Source of the DNA: Climacium dendroides
Lineage: Eukaryota > Streptophyta > Bryopsida > Hypnales > Climaciaceae
Assembly: GCA_950106755.1 (NCBI GenBank)
Contig: OX467089.1
Location: forward strand, 17,527,345-17,591,344
Reading direction: 5' to 3'
DNA length: 64,000 bases
Shown here: positions 49,125 through 61,594 of the stretch, in pieces
Layout of the letters: the number at the start of each line of letters is the position of its first letter
How positions within the stretch are numbered: the first letter of the stretch is position 1
Made by a program: the position numbers and the translations under genes
Notes under the pieces: generated by a model
Database searches by the model: none
The model's input: only the letters and a program-made list of their open reading frames with translations
Told to the model about the DNA's origin: nothing

Positions 49125-52100
49125 TTAATCTGCATTTTTTGATGAAATACGATCTGAATTGGGTGATATACGATCATCCATGACCTCTTCCAGGTCCTCT
49201 GATCCTCCCATCCGGCCTGCTTGCTCTTTCCAAAACGTGATCTGCTTCTTTAGTCGCAGTATTTCTTTCGTTGTTGTGTTTTTACTTGCTTCGTTGATAA
49301 TAGACCTCACCCTCGTTGCATAGCTGACAATACACCAAAAAGGAGGTCAAGCACGGCAACCAGTACACAGATCATGAACCATCTTCTATCAAAGAGAACT
49401 ATCACAGTGACCGCTTAACTCCCTAAGTGCCCAAGTCCAAAAGTGAAAGTGATCACTTTCAGATCCATTGAAGATAAAATAAATAATTTGGGAAGCCTCT
49501 AGGCAACAAACTGAACCAATAGAAGAAGAGTTCGTACCGTACATTGTTTAAGAGAAATAAGATTTGAAAATTGCAGTAATTGACTATAAGTTTCCAAAGA
49601 AGACGTTCTAATTTTAGAACGAATTCTATTCTAAGAGAGACAAAACACAAAGATTGAAAACTTGAAAGAAGAAGCAAAAATTCAGGATCCTTACCAGAGT
49701 GAATTGTGAGTCTCATCCAGATTGGACTCTGCTGGTGAGATGTTTACAAACATAAGAGTTTTTGCATTTCCACCGAGAGAATCACTCATAAGCATCGTAA
49801 GCTTGTGGTTACGGTAAGGAATATGCTGCTCTTCTGTTGCAAGAGCGCTGATGACGTCACCTAGGGCTGATAAAGACTTGTTAATGCTTTGTGCCTCCTT
49901 CAGTTGTTCACCGCTAGATCCAGACTTTTTCACCCTTTCGGAGCCCGCAAGATCCACAAAGCTTAACTGCTCAGAAAATGACAAAAAATCAGGGTAAATA
50001 AATAGTGGCAATGGTCATTTACAAGATGGAGAGGTGTATAGAACATCATCCTGAAAGTTGCATGAAAATTCAGTTGCATAAATGCACCGTAACTTCTACT
50101 ACATTACCCAAGATTTCTAGATCTGCAACAGATGGAAATCCACATAAACAACCGTCAGTTCAGTTAAATTCAGTTCAGGAGGAGCACACACCTTGCCCTT
50201 CACAAGGACTTGAGACTGTCGGTTGGTGCTCTCAATGATTACCGATAGAATGAGGTGCGACCGGGAACTCTCTGCATTCATTTGAGTGCCCGATGTATGT
50301 CTCCTCTCCAGACCCTTGTGAACAATGGCTTCCAGCTCCTCGTGTGAGGATATCGGCAACAATGTGGAATTTTCCACTACCACCATTCCCTGCCAACACT
50401 CAAAAAAGTGTTAGCTATACAGAACCTCACGCTATCTGAGATGCTCTCTGTTCTCGGATGCTCACCGTAACAATGCAATTTCAATACATAATGTCAGAAA
50501 ACAGAAGACCACCTTATTGCCCGTAGCACATTTCGAAACTCACATGAACACGGAAGATCTTGAACGGATGGAGAATAATAAGACACTAACTGATCCATAC
50601 TTATAAGCAATGAGCATGCATTACCTTTGAGTCTTTCTTTATCTCAAGCTTTCGTTGTTTTCCAGCGTTCTTTGGAAGAAGCAGATCAATGAGTGAATCT
50701 TGGTATATTTCTAGCATGTACACCTGTCCCAAACAACAACTTGACACATCAGATTCAAGGCAATCTGCTTTTAATCAACTTATCAGGTCTACTATAAGAC
50801 AAATAATGGTATATGCAGTCACACACAGAAATACGTAGCTCATAGATATACGGCTTTACAAGCAAGACGAAGTACCTTCAGAGCAAACGAAAACTTGTTG
50901 GCGTCCCGCTTAAGATAGCTGAAAAGCTCTTTGGTAGCCCGTGGAGTGAGGCCTGGGTTATTTTCTGATCCATAAATTGTAAAAGTTTTTCCTGAACCAG
51001 TTTGTCCGTATGCAAATATACAGACATTATAACCATCGATCGCTGATTGGACCAAATACTGCACACAATATGTTCGTATTAGATCCAAGACCTTGACAGG
51101 AACATCCAAAGAATGTTATTAAACAAGGAAAGTTAGATTTTAGAACACAGGGTGTAATCAAGGCTGCTTAATGGTTTTGGGTGCCCCAGAGTTTAGCAGA
51201 AACAAGCAAGGTATCTTCTTCAAAGATGTGAGACACATACCTTCGTATCCTCAAAGATCTCTTCCTGGGTTGCGTGATGATCGAAAACGTGATCAAACTG
51301 ATGTTGCTTGGGTTTGTCATCTTTCCACGGATGTTCAATGGTGAATTCATCGGGTGCTATCAATACATTTTGTTGCCGCTCTCTAACTTCCTTGCCACTC
51401 AAGGGTCTCCACCGGGCATACACCCTAATCTTACCCTTCATGTCTGCATTCTCCCACAGGTCCAATAAGTTTGCTATCAACACCAAACTCCAGGATAAGA
51501 GCTTGTAGACGAAATCAGCTCCAAATTCTTAAATTTATGATGAACGAGTGTTGAAGTTCTAGGTCACAAAGTGCGTGCGTGAAAAAACAGAGAGAGCATG
51601 TAAAGGGAGAATACCTTCCATCATGTTGAAGTATCGTTTTCGGAGAACTTGTTCCTCTCTGTATAGAGATTCTAGTTCAGTTATCTGGTCGGCTTGTCGC
51701 TTCAAAATAGCTGCTGTCTGTTCATTCTTCCTGTCTATGTCCTGCGACAGAAGGGAATCAAATGTCAATTGAAGCAGAAGCCAACACGAAGTGATCATAC
51801 ATACACAACTAAACATGACGTCATCAATAGGTACCCAACATGAAACCCATTCAAGTCCAGATTCGCAACCACTTCAATTCCTACCTCCTTCATTTCCCGA
51901 AGCTCATTAAGCTCCATGAGGTTGCCTTGCAGTGACTCAAATTCATTGTCACGTGTTGCCAGCGTGGTCTCTGCAAGACTCAAATCTTGTGTCCTCTCTG
52001 CTAATTTTTTCTCCAGAACTACAAGTCGCCCCCTCAGATCATCTCTTTCAAACTCAAACTTCTCCTCCATGAGACGTGTCTGAATTCGGAAAACAAGAAA

Positions 52101-55100
52101 CCGTGAGCATGTCCACAAGGTCCAAAGTGGACAAATGCATTGACTTAGCAGTTTTATTAAAAACTATTGAAAATTAGGTAAGGGTTCCAAAAGACTCAGA
52201 TTACAAATTGACATCACAAAGACTCACAAACCTTGCAGAATTAATAGCACTATAGTTTTTTATCACATCAGAGAAAAGAACCACAAATAACCATTATACC
52301 TCCTCAGTCTTGTTTCTCTCGAGACGAGATACTTTTTGCTCAAGTAGCTGTTTCTCTCTTGTAAGATTCTTGATCCTTTCTTCCTTGTTGCGTAACTCCT
52401 CCGTTTTGACTCTCACGTCATTGCGCAATTCCTTAACCTGGAGTTTATAAGAGAATAACACGCCAAAGAAGATCATAAGGTTCAAGAGATGAAACCAGAA
52501 AGGACACCAAGGAATTTTACTGAAATCAAAACGGGCCAAAATCAAAACCCCGTCTACAGAGGAAGAAAACACCAATTATTAACAAGGTGTGAAATTTTGT
52601 AGGCAAGCATCAAAAACGTGCACAGATAAGCATGTGAAAGAAATTAACAAAATGTCAAACCCACATTGCATTGTTCTGAGTGTTCCCCAACATATTAAAG
52701 TTGCCTAATTCTCAAAGGAACATACCTGGTTCTCTAAATTTCGGACTTGTTCATTGTACTTTTCTCTCTGACCAGGAGGTGGTAAATCGCGCTCCCTTCG
52801 AACTCCTCGAGGAGTTCCCACTCTTCTGGGTGTATCCACATCTGTACTAATATCAGATACAGTATCTTCACTAGCCTGGCTGCTTGAACCTGATGCCAAA
52901 ATTGCCTTTTCAGCTAGCGCTGCCTGTACCCAAGGTCCGTCATAATATTCTTATCAGAAAACATCCCTACAAAAAAAATGTACTGAAACTCTTTTACATA
53001 GAAAGTATCCTCTAAGTTACAATTAAAAATAGTGAAGTAACCCAAAATGAGTAGAACCTGTAGAGCTGCTTCTACGTCCCCAAGCTGCTTGGACAGTCTC
53101 TCTCTCTCTTCAGAGAGCTCTGCTCTTGTTTGCTCCTCTGAACGCAATGAGTCACGCAGTCCTGCCAGTTCCTCCATTACCTGTGTCTCTCTCTTCTCTT
53201 TTATACGAAGCTCTTCAGCAAGCTGCAAGTAGGAACAGCAAGAATATTAAATATACATATCAATAGATATTCTTAACCATAAGCAGTTAGTGGTAAACCT
53301 AATTATACGTAACGAAATAATAACCTGAACCATCAAGACCAATTACCAAAACCCCACAATTATTTCGATAAATAGGAATCCTTGGTATGGGGTGTATTGC
53401 CTGATCGATCTTTTTCTGAGATTCTTCTAGTAACTTGGACATTTCCTGCACATGTTTCTCATACACTTCAATGCCTGGAGGTTTGGGAGTTGGGATGGCA
53501 GCCGGCTCCGGCGCTTGCGTCTGCCCATTGGGCACATTTCGTGTTCTTGAATATCTCCGCAACATCACATCATTTATATGTGTTTGCAACGCAACACATA
53601 TGTCCTCACCCTGTTCGAAGGCAATTCCCAAACGTCAATAATTACAATCAGCTCACCGAACAGGCAGGTTTACTCCAAAAAGGTTTCAGATATTCAGAAT
53701 CTGGTTCAGCGAAGTACAAAATCGCATGCTGAAACTGGGTACGCAGACTTTCTGTAGAAACTAGGAGATAACCATGAGAATTCGCACTTCCGGTGATTAC
53801 CTGCTTTGTCTCAAACTGAAAAATGTGAAGGACTCCCGCCACTCTCATTTTGAAAAAGACAGCAGTATTACTACTGCCAAATTGCATAATATCACGGAGC
53901 TCAGCAGAGTGCAAATACTCCTTCGGTACTGGCCTGAAAAAATGCACCTGTAAAAACGAAATTAAAATGTTTTAAATATGATAAGTTCAAGAGACGACAG
54001 TTCTCAGAAAACTGGATTACTAATGTAACAGATTATAAAGCATGTGAACATCCATACGTACTCTTCTAAATATGATAATTATTGCACTTAAAACATAAAA
54101 TAGAGCATTGATAATCATCATCATCATCATAATAACAATTAATAGATTAAAAAAATAAACTCAACTATGAACAAAAGACGTGGGGAGCTCATTAGAAATA
54201 GGAGCCTGAGAATGCTAGGCAATCAAGATAACGGACAACAAAACTTACCCCTCGCTTATTAATTCCCAGAATAATCCTCCCTGGCAACAGTCCGATAGGG
54301 TCTTCAATCCTCCGCACTCCAAAAAACACTGAATTACCGTATGGCAGTGACCGGAGGATGCGAAGAAGTTGTTGTTTGGCATCTTCCTTGGAAAAATGTG
54401 CCTGTTTTCTCAAAATCACAATGAACAATGTACCATTTGTTAGACACCATTTCAATCATTTCCGGATCTTTGTGGAACCCACTTCAAAATGGCGATATGA
54501 TGGATTCCGACCTATCGCTATGCCAGATATGCATAGATTCAGAGGCTGGAAAGCGGAATGCTCACCAATGCCCGATAGCGGCTCAGTATGTCCTGGTCCC
54601 AATCTCGTTTATTGCGTTGTACTGCTACCTGCTTTGGCAGACAGCGATCTAGCATTGCATTCCACTCCCTGCGAAAGTAGAAATTCGTAGAACCTCAGTA
54701 CAATGTATAAACGCCCCACTAGAACATAAGAAGTTTTTACTGAATATAGAAAAATAAAATAAATCACAGTACAATTGGAAGATTACTAAAAAACGCAAAA
54801 CAATTTGATCTTTCGTCATCAAAATTGGCACAGGGCTCAGGAGGTGCCAGCATCTAGATAGACAACACATCCCCTCCTACTCAATACTCAAGAAAACATG
54901 CTCATTCTAACAAACTTCGACACTTACGTGCTTGTTTCAGGATTGGGTAGGGATCCAAGGTCTGCGATAATCTGCAATGCGGCCAATTGTGCTGCGTCTT
55001 CCCTACCAACGGGATAATTTCCTAGAAGATAATCATGTTGGGACTGCAAGAAACCACTCGATTCATAAGGAACGCCATCTTGCAACACCAAATGAGATAT

Positions 55101-58100
55101 TGCTACATGAAACTGAAGGCATCAGGGCATACCTGAATGTAGGACAATTGAACGAACATGGGCTCAGTGATGGCCTCGTCAGATTCTCGAAACAATCGTT
55201 TCTTGAACAGCAGCTTACTCTGGAAAAGTTCACCCTTGATACGATCTCGAGACAACTTGAATTCTGCCACGATGTCTCCTATATACTTATTATCATCCAA
55301 CCCTACATGTTCCTCTGAAGAAATTGAACAGATGACATACAAGTTAGAATTTCTCCATGAACAGCTGCTTTGCATCGAACATACTGAAATTAAACGGAAT
55401 CCATGTCAACTTCCAGTAAGAGATCCTCTGGGACGCACACAGTTCAGTTTCATCTGGACTAGTGAACCTTGGAGTCCAAGTTCCGGAAAACGTCTACCGC
55501 TACTAACAACAAACAGGAGATTACAGACACATACCAATAGTAGAATCGAGAGATCTTGACCCATTCAAATTTTTCCGGCACTCAAATAGACTGAAAGTAT
55601 TGAAAGAGGACAATTTGATAATGCTTGCCAATTCCTGTGAAAAGCATAATCCACTCAAAGTCAAGCATATATGAAAAAGAAGAGTCACAGCATGCCATAT
55701 CCACACTTGTGACAATCACACATCGAACACATCAAACGAGCTTCAAACGATTTAGCAAGTGGACACCCAGTAATTTATCACCAAAACCAGTAGTAAGCCA
55801 TGGTTTTCGCCTATGAGAATAGCAACATGCCTTACAAAACAAAATTTACGTATAATTCTAAGGACAGCCCTTTAATGTATGAATACAAAGGAGGGGATCA
55901 AGTGAGTAAAGCTACCTCAACTGCATCCGAAACAGTGGTTGTCATATCATAGGTAATGTCTTCAAATGTCTCATCCAAGAAGAAGGCTATAGTCGTCAGT
56001 TTTCGTCCTTCTAATAATGCCTCTATCTCTTCCTGCGCTGGATCCACCCGACGAGGCCCTCCTTTGACAGACCGCTTCAATGCATTCCATGTGTTCAGAG
56101 CAAGCATTTGCAAAGAGGCTTCTACTGAAAGTGAATTGGCCACGTCATGCACATATTCTGACAAATATGCCCCAAATTCTTTGCCGGGGGGCATTGCAGA
56201 AGAGCACATATACAGAAGCTCCCATGTCTTCAAGAGGCTTGTCCTATCACAATGTAAAAGGCCCTCATCAACAAGAATCTAAATGCACGTGAATTACGAT
56301 GACATCCAGACCACTCAAAGACCGTCCGACTTTCCATTCAAATACCTACAACCTAATCCATTACTGAACCAGAAATTCTGCATTTTTCAAAACCCTCTCG
56401 ATCATCGCACACACCTATCTGGATTGTTCCGCGTCTGTTTGGCCAACTGTGCAAACAGCTCATCTCGAAGCTCCGTTCTTTTCAACGTATGCTTGTATAG
56501 CTTCCGAAGAAGGTCGATCTGCTCTTGCCCGGTAGGTGGATTCGAAGGCCCTACATCGGTTATACCAGTGTACTTGAGAACAACCTGCGAAGCGTGAAAG
56601 AACATCAACAAAGAGAGCTGTAGCTCTAGAAAAAATGAATATAAAAACGAATGACATCCGGAAGTGCATCCAATTCAGAAGGCAGAATTGTAGTTCGAAG
56701 AAATTACCTGAAAAAGCTTCATGGCACGGCTCATTAGGTCTGCGTTTATGCGCAAGAGAGATGTGGGAATCGGTTCCTGAAATTAACCATTTTTTCGTCA
56801 GTATCTCATATAGAAGATGGCGAAACAAATAGCAAGTGCTGATGTGCATGGTGAACGGATAATGTACCCGTTGGAAACATAACATGTCTTCAACTGTGTA
56901 CTTGTCGCGCCCTTGAGGAGTAACAGCCCTTTTTCCAAAGAATGACCTTTTTCCTCCGTTTTGCAACTGCCTGTGCATTGCTTTAAGGAAAGGTTCCACC
57001 TGCGCGAAGTCAAAAAACATCAATTTGCGAAAGAATGGTACTGAAACCTTGCAATACTGGAGAACAGTGCAAATTTGCGAAGTGACAGCTGCAATATACG
57101 AACAGCAAACAAATAAAGGCCAAAAAACGACCTTATACCTGATACTTTTCTAGAATCTGCGAAGCGCCAGCCAACTCCGGAACCAGTGCACCAGGCCTGA
57201 TCATACGTCAACCATCTCATGAGACAGACAAGCACAAAAATCGACGCCGAATCCAATTCAAAAAATATCGTCGACGCTAAACACAGCATTATTTCAAACA
57301 ATATCCCAGCGGATATAAATTAACCGCTATACCGATCGAAACATTTGATGGCAAGCGTAAAACGGTTAATCAGGATGCTCCTCTCGAGTTAATCAAGAAA
57401 GACATCAAGCAACTAAAAGCTGCCAATTCAAATGTTCCACGGTTGCCATCAAATGGTACGGGGTTGCCACCATAATAAACCCTAACCAAGTCAAGAGATA
57501 TCGATCCAAGAAAACATATCCTCAACTCGATCTTGGAAGTGAAAAGGATTTGCACCACACTTGCTTTAAACCACATTGTCGCAAAAATTGCAAATATAAT
57601 CACAAGTATTATGGCGCATTTTCATGCAGTCGCGTCATAGGTCACCATATTGTCGCCGCACATGGAGAGGGAAGATACTCATGCGCAGAATTCTCATTCA
57701 AAAACTACAATGTGAGCTATAAACAGCATTTTGAGTTACCAATGGTTTAACACCAGGGATTTAAGGAGCAGCATTAATCAAGGGACTTCTCTAATACTGA
57801 GTTTACGTCTGTGTGCGGAAAGGTGCAAGAGAACTAAATTACCCTCCATTGGCCTGTTTGACACCATCCTGTTGCTGATTATCTCCCGTGAAGGGGTTTG
57901 AGGAAGTGCTTCTGTACTTAGTACTGCCACCGAAACAAAGTTGTTCTCAGTGAAATTTTGGATCACTACGGACTAAATTTATAGATGTGAATTCGTTTCA
58001 GATTAGATGCCTTGACAAATAAAGGAAAAAATACGTACGATCCATTGTCGCTGTCCAAGTCGTTGTCATCAGCATTCGGTGGCGCCCTAATAGGAGTCCC

Positions 58101-58169
58101 GTTAATAGAGCTGGGAGGCCGCCTGCTCCTTATATACTCCACTCTCACATCATTAGAGTCCGAGGCCAT
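49125..58169 (-). CDS. KCBP: Kinesin-like calmodulin-binding protein (kinesin-14, MyTH4-FERM)
   Basis: A plant minus-end-directed kinesin that moves on microtubules and is switched off by Ca2+/calmodulin; known roles include cell division and cell shape. Twenty-five exons (high to low): 58169-58039, 57923-57843, 57196-57139, 56999-56868, 56776-56708, 56584-56415, 56243-55916, 55634-55535, 55314-55133, 55043-54928, 54668-54566, 54401-54249, 53947-53801, 53610-53401, 53222-53058, 52923-52726, 52437-52300, 52079-51885, 51741-51615, 51443-51241, 51058-50876, 50723-50625, 50389-50192, 49966-49695, 49323-49125. They give 1318 residues (Arabidopsis about 1260). Domains: MyTH4 roughly 125-290, FERM 295-600, coiled coil 640-910, motor 930-1260. 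The motor has GQTGSGKT (1020), NAESSRSH (1134) and DLAGSE (1167). The calmodulin-binding helix [16 protein letters not shown] lies near 1275. The start is an ATG in a strong context (ACCATGG). Intron 14 appears to be GC-AG. Confidence 0.96.
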
Positions 58170-59170
58170 GGTATTCTCCACCGCAACCACCCTAATTCCT
58201 ACTCGACTTCTCGCTTCTTCTCCCTAAAAGCTCCCCCTTCGAACGTCATATAACCAACAGCGCTCGTTATCAAATTTGAATCTTTCTACACCACCACTGC
58301 ATCATGGAAGCCCTAAAACACGCACCTACAACTACAAACCGATCAATGCCAGGATCCGGAACACTCGCATCCCTCCGTCAAAAGCCCCCTCTCCGCAAGA
58401 AAGCGCGCTATCTCCAAAAGGCCAGGCCGACCGGACCTGCCCGTGCTAATCACCAAATCCTCATCACCAATCATGACGCACTAATCCCCCGCTCCTTCCA
58501 GCACACATCACAATATCAAGATCCATCGCGGCACCGAACAATCTCCCGCGCCCTGCCACTCTCTCCTCCCCGCAGTCTGCCTCCGGATCCACGCCCGATC
58601 CGAAACTCCACCTCAAACAAACTCCAACGTATCTCTCTCGATCTACTCCCCTGTCCTCACAATCTATTCCTCAAACACCGCCACCTGCACATTATTCACC
58701 ATTCAAAACGCACAATGCGCCCCCTTCCCTCCCTTCCTCCTCATCGTCCTCTCCTCCAAACGCACATCACAAGCACTCTCGCCGCCTCTCTCGCTCTTGC
58801 TGTCGCTCTTCCTTCTCTCCCTCTCCGGCTAATATCAAATCATTAGCGCGCGGTAATAGTTGAACGAGAAGAGAAAGCTGCCTGGCCTGCACCTGCCTCG
58901 GCATGCGCGCCTGAGAAAGTGGAATTTGGTTCCGATGTGTCAGAAGAAATATCAACAAGAGAACTAGACCGAAATCAGCGTCCGCATCGCCATCTGCTTT
59001 CTTCTTCTTGCCGGGACGCCCGCAGCGCCAGCCAGAGCTATGGCAACAAACAGAAACTCACCGCGAGACGAGAGCTCCGAGGTGTGTGACCAAAGGCAGC
59101 GGCGAAGAAGACGGGAGTTTGTGATGCCCGGGCTAAAGTGACGCTGTAACTTTTCCCGAAGCTTTCACTT
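58170..59170 (-). promoter_or_regulatory. KCBP promoter and 5' leader, GC-richer
   Basis: About 1 kb upstream of the KCBP start is much less AT-rich than its surroundings and purine-rich on the gene strand. On the minus strand CGCG|GTGAGTTT at about 59062 is a good splice donor, and TTTTAG at about 58226 a possible acceptor, so a 5'-UTR intron is possible. The 180-codon + strand open frame at 58304-58846 is a low-complexity P/R/H/S sequence that I do not accept as a gene. Confidence 0.45.
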
Positions 59171-61554
59171 TAAGGGATACGGCGTTACTTTTTCTGACGG
59201 GTGCCAATTGGCTTTGTGGAGTGATGGTCACGAGATCCGGGAAATTTAAGGCCAATACCAATGTTACGTTAACTTAATTCAGTTCATTGGGACTACGCCT
59301 CCCTTTCACAAGAAATTTAGTATTTTTTGGTTTACTTGTACCCTACTGTCATGGCAGCTTAGTCCATAATTATTTGTTTTGGGGTTTATCTTATCATTGA
59401 AATAGGACATGTGTAAAATTGCATAAAATATAAAAATATCTTCCCAAAACTTCTTGAAAATTTCATTGTATTGAAAAAAATTTATAATAAAGAAATTAAT
59501 TTGTCATCAACCAAGTCAATAGAAGAATAACCTTGGTCCTATACCTATTGTGAATAAAGAGTGTAATGGTGGTAGTGTTGACTTCCTAACCTAAATTGCA
59601 ATTGCATATGATTATGGGCTACAATGTTAAACCCTATAATATAGATACTCTTAGATACTCTGCTTTACAACAATTACAAGGACACTCAAGGAAATACAAC
59701 AAAGGAAATTAGCATGACATAATAATGGAATAAATTCCTAGGACACAAGGTAGGATAACCAATGGGCCCAAGTATATGAGCCCAAATTAAGAAAAACACA
59801 AGCCTTCATTTGCCTAATCTTACAAAAAAAATATTGTATCTAAATTAGTTTTTATGTTCAAACTAAAATTATTAAACAAATTGCCTAAGCTTTCATGACA
59901 TTATGGTAAGTAGAATTAAGCTCGTTCAAAAGAGTGTTTTCATATTTTGGATGAAAATGTATACAAATGAATGTGTGATCATTCAAATAGATGAAATCAT
60001 GACAATAGGTTGTAATATTATACACTTGATATAATAGATGTTAGAATATCACCACTTATTTTTCATCGTAACAATATTGAAAGGGACATTGGTCACTTGA
60101 TGTAACAAGTGGCATAAATAAGAATCTTAGAGTTGAATATAGGTACACTTTGTATTGGATTCATGTCAAGAAAGGATGTTGAATGAATTATACCCAAAAG
60201 GCCATAGTGATAAGAATGAAAGGTTTTATATTCCATCCAAATCAACGTTTATTATCAATGAGGGATTCATATTTTTGGAGTTTGAAGGCAATGACTTTAG
60301 TGGAAAATTTGTTAAGTCTATAGAGTGTAAATTGGATGAAATGTTGATTTGAAGTCATTGTAGGGGGGTGAATGGAATTGTGTGGTTGAATAAAATATAA
60401 AGATGTACTTTTGCATCACAAATGCATTTGTTGAGGTTCTCACATGTATATGGATGTAGTCAATCTAAGGCTACTAGCCATTTAGAGGTTTATCTTTAAA
60501 TGTTACTACATATATGAATGAGTGACACTATAATGCATTATGAGAGAAAATAAGTTACTTTTACTGTATTGTGTCATTGCATTCTCAAGGCTTTTATTAA
60601 GGTGGGTACAATAGAGAAGTACATGAATTCAAGTGTCAACTTGGTTTTGGTTGCAGTGATAGATATATAGATATTGGCAAGACTTGAAAAATGTTCATTT
60701 ACATGCACATATATTGACTATAGTAGAATTTAAAGAGGTGGATGATTTGGACATTTAAGATATGGGTGCTTGCTCAAAATTGGTTAGATCAATTGTTGTT
60801 ATCATTCGTAGTCCACTTGATTGTGGATGTTGGAGAATTAATCTATGAGTAGATTGTTGTTTTCTAAAATAGGTTTTGATAAATTTAATGGAATTTTTGC
60901 TTGGGGTGAAAGACTTATTGTCTTTGTGGAGGTAGTAGGGGGAAGCACGTGTCTGTTGTTTTGTTTAGTGGTCTTTGTTGTTTTATGAGACAACTAGGTT
61001 GTCTACTACTTCATTACTACATATATTTACAAGTACTCGGATTTTATGAGTATAAAGAGATGATGTCTTAGGTTGTAGGAGATTAAAGATTGAACAAATC
61101 ATAATTTTGTTTAAGCAATTGCTTTGAAATATTGAAATTTGAAGTGGTTGAGGATGAACTATATGGAATTTAAATTATTTGTAAAAAAGATTTTGTAATT
61201 CTTCATTGGAACAATGTGTGGTAAGGAATAGTAGTAGTTTATAAATTTCTATAATTTTGGTAATGTGTATATCTTAAAATCTTGGTAGTTGAGTAGAGAC
61301 TTCAATTTTTCTTGTGGGGTTATAAATTCTATTGCCAACTATTTTTGCTAGCCAATTTCTCAAACTCAATGACATTTTGTGGCAAATGAAAGAATTGTCT
61401 TTGTAGTGTTTTAATTTTATTTTGTATTTTAAGTGTAAAAGGTGGTAGAAGAGGTGTTGGAAAAGAAAGTTGGGATATTTTGATTGATAGAAAAAAGGAT
61501 TGTTTGCCAATTTTGTTGGTATTAGAGAATGGTGTGGAAGTGCATTTGGATATT

Positions 61555-61594
<40 letters not shown>

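Noticed and set aside
58304..58846. A 180-codon ATG-started open frame upstream of KCBP
   Set aside because: Its proline/arginine/histidine-rich sequence has no family resemblance. It lies in the probable promoter and leader of KCBP on the opposite strand.
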